From NCBI GenBank assembly GCA_015485235.1, contig WFTX01000158.1, positions 1 through 5,027 of the forward strand: a DNA stretch of 5,027 bases, read 5' to 3'. The notes under the pieces are model-generated. The model did not search any database. It was not told the DNA's origin and saw only the letters and a program-made list of their open reading frames with translations. A program made the position numbers and the translations under genes. The first letter of the stretch is position 1. Each line of letters begins with the position of its first letter. The DNA comes from Nitrospirota bacterium. Lineage in GTDB: Bacteria > Nitrospirota > Thermodesulfovibrionia > Thermodesulfovibrionales > JdFR-85. This document shows positions 1-4,941 of the stretch, piece by piece.

Positions 1-464
1 GGGTAAAGGCGGTGGAGGCGGGGCACAAGGTGCTGTTTCTTACACTTGAGAGCCTGATAACGAGGCTGAAGAAGGCCCAGATGGAGCACAGGGTGGACAA
101 GCAGCTGCAGCAGCTTGTCTATCCCAGGGTGCTGATAATAGACGAGCTTGGATATCTGCCGATGAGCAGGGAGGAGGCAGGGCTGTTTTTCCGTCTGCTT
201 ACAAGACGTTACGAGAAGGCCAGTATGATAATCACCTCAAACAAGAGCTTTGTGGACTGGGGAGAGATATTCGGGGACCAGGTGCTGGCAACGGCGATAC
301 TGGACCGGCTGCTTCATCACTCAACGGTTCTCAACATCAAGGGTGAGAGTTACAGACTGAGGGAGAAAAGGAAGGCAGGTCTTCTTGGAGGAAGACCCCT
401 TCAATCCGAGATGACCCAAAAGGAGGTGAAATCAGAGGAAACAGATGAGGAATTAACAAGTTGA
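1..464 (+). CDS. istB: IS21-family helper ATPase IstB (5' partial)
   Basis: IstB is the AAA+ ATPase that assists the IstA transposase in target selection and strand transfer. The frame is open from base 3, and no true start is visible: the GTG at 12 is an internal codon. Numbering from that GTG, the Walker B segment is VLIIDELGY (about residues 40-48, acidic pair D44-E45). The sensor I strand is IITSNKS (about 73-79), and an LDRLLHH stretch with a conserved Arg (about R99) follows. The Walker A loop should lie upstream of the window. The C-terminus ends in a charged tail after a GLLGGRP segment. ATA and AGG codons are frequent, as in the IS630 transposase and unlike ubiD, which fits a mobile origin. 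No frameshift is seen in the visible part. Confidence 0.93.
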   Translation, partial: VKAVEAGHKVLFLTLESLITRLKKAQMEHRVDKQLQQLVYPRVLIIDELGYLPMSREEAGLFFRLLTRRYEKASMIITSNKSFVDWGEIFGDQVLATAILDRLLHHSTVLNIKGESYRLREKRKAGLLGGRPLQSEMTQKEVKSEETDEELTS

Positions 465-480
465 TGGATATTTTTTTGCC

Positions 481-518
481 TGAAAACCGGACATCTTATT
501 TCCCTGAAAAGGGGACAT
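481..518 (+). repeat. IS21 right-end terminal repeats (two copies)
   Basis: Two direct copies read TGAAAACCGGACAT (481-494) and TGAAAAGGGGACAT (505-518), 12 of 14 identical and spaced 24 bp apart. Multiple short repeats near each tip are usual in IS21-family elements and act as transposase binding sites. Their position between the istB stop and the TTGACA tip supports the element boundary. Confidence 0.75.
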
Positions 519-530
519 TTAAGATTCCTC

Positions 531-536
531 TTGACA
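531..536 (+). promoter_or_regulatory. Outward-facing -35 hexamer at the IS21 tip
   Basis: The last six bases of the element are a perfect TTGACA. In IS21 an outward -35 at the right end is known to build a strong hybrid promoter when it meets a -10 in the adjoining DNA, as in tandem copies. Here the best downstream -10 is only TATGAG at 552-557 with a short 15-bp spacer, so a functional promoter into the truncated gene is doubtful. Confidence 0.45.
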
Positions 537-1043
537 ATGGCTCCTGTTCTCTATGAGCCGACTGTCAACATCCCAGGGCTGCCCTTGCTTTTCCCTCATT
601 GGTTCAGACGATTTGGCCTTTACGTTCATCATCTGCCCGTGACGACGCAGGCGGCCTATGATTTTGGGGTCGAGATCTGGGGCTACCCGAAGATTGTAGC
701 TGAGATCAACTTCGAGGATGCAGGTCGGGTGCGCCGCTGCCGACTCCGAGCCGGGGGGAAAGACATCGTGACCTTACAGGTGAAAAAGTTGGCTACCAGA
801 GCCAGATCTATGAACTACTATAGTTACACAGTCAAAAACGGCCAACTCCTGAGGACACTGATTCAGACCCAAGGAGAGTACGGGATTGCCCGGTTCAGAG
901 GAGGTGCGTCGTATACTCTGGGTGATCATCCCATTGCCGAAGAACTGCGGGCACTGGGGATTGCCAAGACAGCCGTGGAGTGCCTCTATGCACCTCAAGT
1001 GCAGAGCATGTTACATCCAGCAGGTGAACGTCTGCCGCTGTAG
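537..1043 (+). pseudogene. Acetoacetate-decarboxylase-family protein, N-terminus removed by IS21
   Basis: The remaining 168 codons match the C-terminal two-thirds of the acetoacetate decarboxylase (ADC) fold. They include the EIWGYPK motif, whose lysine (K52 counted from the ATG at 537) corresponds to the Schiff-base lysine of ADC. Family members are usually about 240-260 residues, so roughly 80 N-terminal residues are missing. The ATG at 537 lies flush against the IS21 tip, has no Shine-Dalgarno sequence, and is probably just an internal Met codon. The frame is otherwise clean to the TAG, which suggests recent disruption. Members of this family act on beta-keto acids or related substrates; the specific substrate cannot be told. 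A functional shortened protein is unlikely because the N-terminal half of the barrel is lost. Confidence 0.78.
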
Positions 1044-1071
1044 TGTGTAAGGCACTTCGCTTAACCCTAAG

Positions 1072-1094
1072 GTTATTAACACGGCCACGAAATA
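1072..1094 (+). repeat. IS630 left inverted repeat
   Basis: It begins GTTATTAACACGGCCA and pairs with the right repeat at 2167-2189. Mismatches fall at positions 10, 17 and 18 of the 23-bp repeat. Confidence 0.85.
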
Positions 1095-1104
1095 GGCTAA
1101 TATA

Positions 1105-1113
1105 TGTTATAAT
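1105..1113 (+). promoter_or_regulatory. Extended -10 promoter of the IS630 transposase
   Basis: TGTTATAAT is a perfect extended -10 (TGnTATAAT) ending at 1113, only 6 bases before the transposase ATG at 1120. There is no good -35 at the expected distance, which an extended -10 can tolerate. Transcription would be expected to start about 7 bases downstream, essentially at the ATG, giving a leaderless or almost leaderless mRNA. No Shine-Dalgarno sequence is present before the ATG, consistent with this. Confidence 0.6.
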
Positions 1114-1119
1114 ATAGGC

Positions 1120-2160
1120 ATGGAGAAGATAGATGCCAGAAGATTACCGAAAGCAGCATTGGAAGAGAAGCGTCGCCAAGCAGTAAAGTTAAAGGAAAAG
1201 GGGATGACTTTAGAGGAAGTAGGGGAAATCGTCGGTGTACATCCAATAACGGTATGCAAGTGGCATAAGGCGTACAGGGAAAGAGGGATGAAGGCACTGA
1301 AACTCCGGCGTCGTGGACGCAGGGAAGGAAGTGGCCGGCGGTTAAGCAAAGAACAGGAGAAGGAGGTAAAGAGATTACTGGTAGAGAAGACCCCTGATCA
1401 GCTGAAGTTTCCCTATGCGTTGTGGACGAGGGAAGCAGTAAGGGAGTTGATAAAGGAGAAGTGCGGGATAGATTTGCCGATACGTACAGTAGGGCATTAT
1501 TTAAAGAGGTGGGGGATGACTCCCCAGAAGCCGATAAAGAGGGCCTATGAACAGCAACCTGCGAAGGTAAAGAAGTGGTTAGAGGAAGAATATCCTGAGA
1601 TACACAAGAGGGCCAAGGCCGAGGGGGCAGAGATATACTGGGGAGATGAGACGGGGATGAACAACACGAGTTATATAGAGAAGGGATATGCGCCGAAGGG
1701 CAAGACACCAGTTGTGAGGGTAAACGTCAGGAGAGAGAGCATAGGGATGATATCTGCGATAACGAACCAGGGCAAGGTAAGGTTCAAGTTTTATGAAGGT
1801 GGGATGAATGCGGAGATACTGATAGATTTCATGAAGCGGCTGATAAAGGCAAGTGGGAGGAAGGTGTATCTGATACTTGATAATCTGAAGGTGCATCATG
1901 CGAGGGATGTGAGGGATTGGCTGGATGAGGATAAAGTCAAGGAAAAGATAGAGGTGTTTTATCTGCCTTCGTACTCACCGGAATTGAATCCTGATGAGTA
2001 TCTTAACTGCGACTTAAAGAGGGCAGTAAGGAGTGGCAAGCCGTCAAGGACTAAAGCACAATTGAAGAAGAAGGCATTAAAGCACATGAGGAAGCTGCAG
2101 CGCAAACCAGCACGGGTGAGAAAATACTTTGAACATGAGAGTATAAGTTATGCAGCATAG
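1120..2160 (+). CDS. IS630-family DDE transposase
   Basis: This 346-residue transposase is of usual length for the IS630 family and appears intact. Residues about 12-56 form an N-terminal helix-turn-helix of the winged/homeodomain-like type (TLEEVGEIVGVHPITVCKW). A basic linker (RRRGRREGSGRR) and a second DNA-binding region with a WTREAVRELI helix follow. The catalytic DDE domain shows D176 in WGDETG, D254 in LILDNLKVHH, and the third acid E293 in SPELNPDEY. It catalyses cut-and-paste transposition at TA sites. The ATG at 1120 is preferred because the first helix of the HTH would be lost with the next Met at codon 29. There is no ribosome binding site before it. Lys/Arg content is high, and ATA and AGG codons are common, as in the IS21 gene. 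Confidence 0.95.
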   Translation: MEKIDARRLPKAALEEKRRQAVKLKEKGMTLEEVGEIVGVHPITVCKWHKAYRERGMKALKLRRRGRREGSGRRLSKEQEKEVKRLLVEKTPDQLKFPYALWTREAVRELIKEKCGIDLPIRTVGHYLKRWGMTPQKPIKRAYEQQPAKVKKWLEEEYPEIHKRAKAEGAEIYWGDETGMNNTSYIEKGYAPKGKTPVVRVNVRRESIGMISAITNQGKVRFKFYEGGMNAEILIDFMKRLIKASGRKVYLILDNLKVHHARDVRDWLDEDKVKEKIEVFYLPSYSPELNPDEYLNCDLKRAVRSGKPSRTKAQLKKKALKHMRKLQRKPARVRKYFEHESISYAA

Positions 2161-2166
2161 TTAGTA

Positions 2167-2189
2167 TATTTGATGGCCGGGTTAATAAC
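2167..2189 (-). repeat. IS630 right inverted repeat
   Basis: The reverse complement begins GTTATTAACCCGGCCA and matches 1072-1094 at 20 of 23 positions. It starts 7 bp after the transposase stop codon. Confidence 0.85.
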
Positions 2190-2402
2190 AGATCTGATCA
2201 GTGGTCTAAAGGATGTTTTGAGTATATAAGGCCGTTCGGCTTCCGCCGAGCCGACACAGGGATTCGCTTACATGAATCACCATGTATTGATAATGAAAAA
2301 TTCAGAGCTTCTCCCCGGATACAAGACATGGGGAGAAGACTCCATGAGGATACCCCCTGCCTCGGGGGAAGAATTTATATATCTGTAATGTTAAAACAGA
2401 CT
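2190..2402. other. Non-coding stretch with hairpins between IS630 and the SRPBCC gene
   Basis: No convincing gene is seen here. The stretch contains a GC-rich hairpin (stem TCGGCT 2236-2241 with AGCCGA 2249-2254), a small GATTC/GAATC hairpin (2261-2278), the strong hairpin described separately at 2305-2342, and a CCCCC/GGGGG hairpin (2353-2357 with 2364-2368). An AT-rich tract at 2371-2380 (GAATTTATAT) may hold the promoter of the downstream gene, but no clear -35/-10 pair is visible. No hairpin is followed by a proper T-run, so none is called a terminator. Confidence 0.5.
2305..2342 (+). other. Strong hairpin in the leader of the SRPBCC gene
   Basis: A perfect 9-bp stem (CTTCTCCCC 2308-2316 with GGGGAGAAG 2330-2338) is extended by GAG/CTC (2305-2307 with 2340-2342) past one bulged A, giving 12 pairs around a 13-base loop. 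GGATAC occurs in the loop side (2317-2322) and again at 2348-2353, so alternative pairing is possible. Whether it is transcribed with the gene is unknown. Confidence 0.5.
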
Positions 2403-2404
2403 GA

Positions 2405-2411
2405 AAGGAGG
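2405..2411 (+). promoter_or_regulatory. Shine-Dalgarno sequence of the SRPBCC gene
   Basis: An AAGGAGG core lies 5 bases before the ATG at 2417. It decides that start over the overlapping, shifted frame beginning at 2328. Confidence 0.85.
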
Positions 2412-2416
2412 TTAGT

Positions 2417-2860
2417 ATGGCAACTATCAGGAGATCAGTTGAGATCAATACCCCCCTTGAGAAGGTCTTTGATTTTGTATCAGCCCCGGGGAACTGGACC
2501 AAATATGTAACAAGCCTGATCTCAATTGACAATGTCTCTGACGATCCGATCAAGGCGGGTACGACCTTTGACTGGACCTACAGGATGCTGGGTATGGATT
2601 TTCAGGGTAACGGCAAGGTCCTTGAGTATGAAAAGAACAAGAGGTTCTCCATCAGGATGGAGGGGCACTTTCCTATCACTGAGACATATGACTTTGATGG
2701 TGATGCCTCCAGGACCACACTCACTGTCCAGATAGATTATGACCTTCCGGGAAAACTCCTTGGTGTCCTTGCCGACAGGATGGTTGTAGAGAAGCTGAAT
2801 GTCAAGGAGGCTGACACGGTGCTGGACAAGGTGAAGACTCTCTGTGAGGAAGGGGGATAA
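2417..2860 (+). CDS. SRPBCC-fold small protein (polyketide cyclase/CoxG-like)
   Basis: The 147-residue product is a single START/SRPBCC-type domain of normal length, soluble, with no signal peptide or membrane segment. The N-terminal signature is typical: a first strand (IRRSVEINTP) followed by the helix region PLEKVFDFVSAPGNWTKYV (residues about 13-31). Alternating strands (TTFDWTYRMLG, GNGKVLEYEKNKRFSIRM, SRTTLTVQIDYDLP) then lead to a long C-terminal helix (about 118-143) that closes the hydrophobic cavity. Such proteins bind or act on small hydrophobic ligands, but the ligand cannot be predicted. The gene is preceded by an excellent ribosome binding site. It is transcribed alone on the plus strand, convergent with the ubiD-selenoprotein operon. 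Codon use is host-like, unlike the two insertion sequences. Confidence 0.85.
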   Translation: MATIRRSVEINTPLEKVFDFVSAPGNWTKYVTSLISIDNVSDDPIKAGTTFDWTYRMLGMDFQGNGKVLEYEKNKRFSIRMEGHFPITETYDFDGDASRTTLTVQIDYDLPGKLLGVLADRMVVEKLNVKEADTVLDKVKTLCEEGG

Positions 2861-3045
2861 AAACTGGTTAAGATCGAGGTTTGAGGTTAAGAAGAAAGCT
2901 TATAGCGGGTAGCGTGTAGGGAGTAAATGACAGGCTTAGGTTAAGTAACCTGATTCCTTAATAACCATCCCTTACGGTTTACCTCAACGTTGCATTAAGG
3001 AAGCAGGGGGCCACTTCAGGGCAGTTTATGCAAGTGTAAGACAGA
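2861..3045. other. Palindrome-rich intergenic stretch between convergent genes
   Basis: No gene is seen. GGTTAAG occurs three times (2866, 2885, 2939). An inverted repeat AGGTTA-AG-TAACCT lies at 2938-2951. It is followed by a 9-bp outer stem TTCCTTAAT (2954-2962) with ATTAAGGAA (2994-3002) that encloses AACC/GGTT and a perfect CAACGTTG palindrome (2985-2992). These could fold as a branched structure. None is followed by a clear T-run, so transcription termination is possible but not shown. Confidence 0.5.
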
Positions 3046-3237
3046 TCAGGCCCTGTTACAGGGCCTCATGGAGATGACTTCCCACATATCAGGGGGGATC
3101 TCGTTTATCATCTCCGTTATCGAGTAGGTGGCGCCGCACGACGTGCAGCGGAGCCTGACGGCCCGTCAGCTTATCATCAGGGTGAGGGGCTTGTGGCATT
3201 TAAGACAGAGAGGTTTTTCCGACTTATTGGAAGCCAT
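3046..3237 (-). CDS. Dual-CxxC small protein with in-frame TGA, probable selenoprotein
   Basis: Reading from the ATG at 3237, codon 24 is TGA; reading through it gives 63 residues. The product is a small zinc-ribbon-like protein: C11-L-K-C14, then S23-U24-R25, then C31-T-S-C34-G, an acidic middle, and an ending MRPCNRA. From memory, a family described as dual CXXC motif small (seleno)protein has Sec or Cys just before an Arg between the two CxxC pairs and a C-terminal RC(D/N)R-like tail; this layout agrees. A GAGGTGG ribosome site (3245-3251) lies 7 bases before the ATG. The ATG overlaps the end of ubiD by 14 bases, indicating translational coupling. A SECIS-like hairpin follows the TGA. Function is unknown; a redox or metal role is plausible. 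The alternative is a nonsense mutation in a formerly Cys- or Trp-containing protein, but the clean remaining frame argues against old decay. Confidence 0.75.
3048..3066 (-). terminator. Hairpin over the stop codon of the small selenoprotein gene (possible terminator)
   Basis: AGGCCCTGT and ACAGGGCCT form a perfect 9-bp inverted repeat with one central base; in RNA, about 8 GC-rich pairs with a 3-base loop. It covers the last codons and overlaps the stop codon of the minus-strand operon. Downstream bases on that strand (TGATCTGTCTTACAC) are only modestly T-rich. It may therefore act as a weak terminator or as a 3'-end protecting structure. Confidence 0.4.
3130..3155 (-). promoter_or_regulatory. 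SECIS-like hairpin downstream of the TGA codon
   Basis: On the minus strand GCUGCAC pairs with GUGCGGC (3149-3143 with 3139-3133, seven pairs including one G-U) around a GUC loop at 3142-3140. A further GGC/GCC helix lies below, past a UCC bulge. The hairpin starts 10 bases after the TGA, and its loop is 24-26 bases after it. Bacterial SECIS elements sit in this position and carry G and U in the apical loop for SelB binding; both are present. The fold was judged by eye, not computed. Confidence 0.6.
3166..3168 (-). other. In-frame TGA, proposed selenocysteine codon (Sec24)
   Basis: The codon falls between the two CxxC pairs, directly before R25-A-V-R-L-R-C31. This is the place where a Cys or Sec would be expected in this small protein type. 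Frame is kept on both sides. Confidence 0.7.
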
Positions 3238-4669
3238 ACTCTGTCCACCTCTTTGTGACCAGATCAATAATCTCTGGACTCATCTCAATATCATCAGGCC
3301 ATTTACGCTGAAACCCCTCTGAGGGGAGTTTCTTGGTTGCATCTATCCCCATCTTCCCGCCGTAGGCAGGGATCGGCGAGGCGTGCTCCAGTACGTCGAG
3401 GGGGCCTTCAAGTATTACCACATCCCTCCTGGGGTCAACGTTGTTTCCTATTCTCCAGACGACCTCCGAGGGGTCCTGCACATTAACCCATTTATCAACA
3501 ACCACTATCATCTTGGTAAAACTCATCTGCCCCATCCCCCAGAGGGCATACATCACCTTTCTTGGATGACCGGGATATCTCTTGTCTATGGAGACGAGAG
3601 CGATGTTGTGAAACACCCCCTCAAGGGGGAGGTTGATGTCCACGATCTCGGGAAGCTGTTTTTTCATAAGTGGAAGGAAGATCCTCTCCGTAGCCTTTCC
3701 TATATAACAGTCTTCCATGGGTGGTTTCCCAACGATTGTGGCAGGATAAATGGCATCCTGCCGGTGGGTGATACAGGTGATATGAAAGACGGGGAACTCA
3801 TCGGTAAGGGAATAGTATCCGGTATGGTCACCAAAGGGGCCCTCAACCCTCCGTTCACCTGGTTCGCAATAGCCCTCAAGTACGAATTCGGAATTTGCCG
3901 GAACCTCCAGGTCAACGGTCTCACACTTTACAAGTTCTACGGGAGACTTCCGGAGGAAACCAGCAAAGAGCATCTCATCGATGCCCTCCGGGAGGGGGGC
4001 TGTTGATGAGTACATCACTGCAGGATCAGAGCCTATCGCCACAGCTACCTCAAGCCTCTTACCGAGTGCTTCGGCCTTCCTGTAATGGCGGGCTCCGTCC
4101 TTGTGCATATGCCAGTGCATTCCGGTAGTCCTTGAATCATAGACCTGCATCCTGTACATCCCGCAGTTTCTTTCTCCGGTCTCGGGATCCTTTGTGAAGA
4201 CCATGGGAAGGGTTATGAACCTTCCGCCGTCCTGGGGCCAGGTCTTAAGAACGGGAATACTCTCCAGCGAAGGATTGTCCCTGATGATCACCTCTTTACA
4301 GGGACCGTTTTTCACATACCTGGGCAGAAAGTCGCTCAGACGTTTCAGTTTTGGAAGGGTCTTCAGTTTCTGGATGATGTTTGTCGGGATCTCCGGTTCA
4401 AGAAATTCGAGTATCTCCTTCCCGATGTCATCAAGGTCGTCAACCTCGAGGGCGAGCCTCATCCGCTCGAAACTTCCGAAGAGGTTTACAACACAGGGGA
4501 AGGCCGCACCTCTGGGTTTTTCAAAGAGAAGGGCAGGCCCGCCGGCCTTTACGACCCTGTCATTGATCTCCGCGATCTCCAGTTCAGGATCCACTTCAAC
4601 GGGGACCCTCTTCAGAAGGGCCCTCTGTTCCAGAACCGAGATGAACTCCCGCAAGTCTTTGTAAGCCAT
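3224..4669 (-). CDS. ubiD: UbiD-family prFMN-dependent decarboxylase
   Basis: The 481-residue protein has the full length and motifs of the UbiD family, soluble enzymes that reversibly decarboxylate aromatic or unsaturated acids using prenylated FMN made by UbiX. The N-terminal part begins MAYKDLREFI. The cofactor/metal region has N168 and R173 in NCGMYRMQ, H189 in MHWHMH and probably E232. Catalytic acids are E265 (VLEGY) and E276 in the EGPFGDHTGYY signature. The C-terminal region holds KMGIDATKK (439-447), as in quinone-type UbiD proteins. Likely roles are decarboxylation in menaquinone (futalosine route) or ubiquinone synthesis; another aromatic acid cannot be excluded. The ATG at 4669 follows a strong AAAGGAGGT. 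Its 3' end overlaps the proposed selenoprotein gene, so both should be on one mRNA. No ubiX is in view. Confidence 0.96.
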   Translation of the reverse strand: MAYKDLREFISVLEQRALLKRVPVEVDPELEIAEINDRVVKAGGPALLFEKPRGAAFPCVVNLFGSFERMRLALEVDDLDDIGKEILEFLEPEIPTNIIQKLKTLPKLKRLSDFLPRYVKNGPCKEVIIRDNPSLESIPVLKTWPQDGGRFITLPMVFTKDPETGERNCGMYRMQVYDSRTTGMHWHMHKDGARHYRKAEALGKRLEVAVAIGSDPAVMYSSTAPLPEGIDEMLFAGFLRKSPVELVKCETVDLEVPANSEFVLEGYCEPGERRVEGPFGDHTGYYSLTDEFPVFHITCITHRQDAIYPATIVGKPPMEDCYIGKATERIFLPLMKKQLPEIVDINLPLEGVFHNIALVSIDKRYPGHPRKVMYALWGMGQMSFTKMIVVVDKWVNVQDPSEVVWRIGNNVDPRRDVVILEGPLDVLEHASPIPAYGGKMGIDATKKLPSEGFQRKWPDDIEMSPEIIDLVTKRWTEYGFQ

Positions 4670-4672
4670 CGG

Positions 4673-4681
4673 ACCTCCTTT
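4673..4681 (-). promoter_or_regulatory. Shine-Dalgarno sequence of ubiD
   Basis: AAAGGAGGT on the minus strand, with the AGGAGG core 4 bases before the ATG, is a near-ideal ribosome site and fixes the ubiD start. No clear -35/-10 pair is visible between it and the MITE-like element. Confidence 0.85.
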
Positions 4682-4712
4682 GAGATGAACACTTATCGGT
4701 TAATTAAAAAAA

Positions 4713-4728
4713 CTAAATTGAGCGATTC
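4713..4728 (+). repeat. Left terminal inverted repeat of the MITE-like element
   Basis: It pairs with 4926-4941; 13 bases (AATTGAGCGATTC) are identical without a break, and 15 of 16 match in total. Confidence 0.75.
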
Positions 4729-4925
4729 TACTGCTAATGATATCTGGATATCAGACTATGGGGCTGGTGAAGGCGGGGAGTAATCCCCATTTTAGCAATA
4801 CCGCTTTATCCATACACCAGCTGCCAGTCTTTCACCCGTCAGGTTGATAATCATCCTTTTTTGTAATTTAATCATCATTGCATTAAATGGGGTTATGAGA
4901 CGCCTTCGCCAGATACTACTGTAAT

Positions 4926-4941
4926 GAATCGCTCAATTCAG
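4926..4941 (-). repeat. Right terminal inverted repeat of the MITE-like element
   Basis: GAATCGCTCAATT (4926-4938) is the exact reverse complement of 4716-4728, and the outer CAG at 4939-4941 extends the match with one mismatch. Confidence 0.75.

Larger units (their letters stand above)
1..536 (+). mobile_element. IS21-family insertion sequence, right part only
   Basis: This is the right-hand part of an IS21-type element; the istA transposase gene and the left end lie outside the window. It is identified by the IstB reading frame, by two terminal repeat copies typical of IS21 ends (481-494 and 505-518), and by a terminal TTGACA at 531-536, whose reverse complement starts with the TG expected at an IS21 tip. 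The tip directly abuts the body of an acetoacetate-decarboxylase-like gene that lacks its N-terminus, so the element appears inserted in that gene. The exact last base is inferred; the target duplication cannot be checked without the left end. Confidence 0.82.
1072..2189 (+). mobile_element. Complete IS630-family insertion sequence
   Basis: The element is bounded by inverted repeats at 1072-1094 and 2167-2189, 20 of 23 bases identical. Inside is a single intact DDE transposase gene in the IS630/Tc1-mariner style. Elements of this superfamily insert at TA and duplicate it. A TA occurs at matching places in both repeats (1074-1075 and 2186-2187), so the true element may be the 1110 bp from 1076 to 2185 flanked by duplicated TA, with the outermost GT/AC symmetry coming from a GTTAAC target. 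It lies about 30 bp after the stop of the broken ADC-like gene. Confidence 0.85.
4713..4941. mobile_element. MITE-like non-coding element with terminal inverted repeats
   Basis: The ends CTAAATTGAGCGATTC (4713-4728) and the reverse complement of 4926-4941 agree at 15 of 16 bases. Similarity continues inward: TATCTGG (4741-4747 with 4909-4915), CTGGTGAAGGCG (4764-4775) against CTGGCGAAGGCG (reverse of 4901-4912), and a TAA-CCCCATTT block (about 4781-4792 with 4884-4895). The left arm has about 20 extra bases (4748-4767). No transposase frame lies inside, and the centre (about 4800-4880) shows no gene. This fits a miniature inverted-repeat element mobilised by a transposase elsewhere. No clear target duplication is seen at the edges, so a large regulatory palindrome remains possible. 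Its edge is about 43 bp upstream of the ubiD ATG. Confidence 0.6.

Noticed and set aside
1097..1708. Long minus-strand open frame of 203 codons
   Set aside because: It is antisense to the intact IS630 transposase, and its Ser/Pro/Leu-rich translation is typical of the shadow of a Lys/Arg-rich gene.
2231..2280. Possible tRNA or structural RNA from GC-rich hairpins
   Set aside because: No acceptor stem, T-loop motif or cloverleaf can be assembled from the sequence.
2353..2371. CCCCC/GGGGG hairpin as an intrinsic terminator
   Set aside because: The stem is only five pairs, and the bases after it (AAGAATTTATAT) are not a T-run.
2328..2510. Plus-strand frame of 60 codons before and into the SRPBCC gene
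   Set aside because: It is out of frame with the SRPBCC protein, has no ribosome site, and begins within the leader hairpin.
3166..3168. TGA as a simple nonsense mutation making a pseudogene
   Set aside because: The frame on both sides is intact, the start signals are good, the position matches an expected Cys/Sec, and a hairpin follows; it is kept as a lower-probability alternative.
3128..3322. Plus-strand frame of 64 codons
   Set aside because: It is the antisense shadow of the proposed selenoprotein and the ubiD 3' end, with no own start signals.
3383..4006. Long plus-strand open frame of 207 codons
   Set aside because: It lies wholly antisense to ubiD, which has full family motifs; it has no ribosome site and no recognisable protein features.
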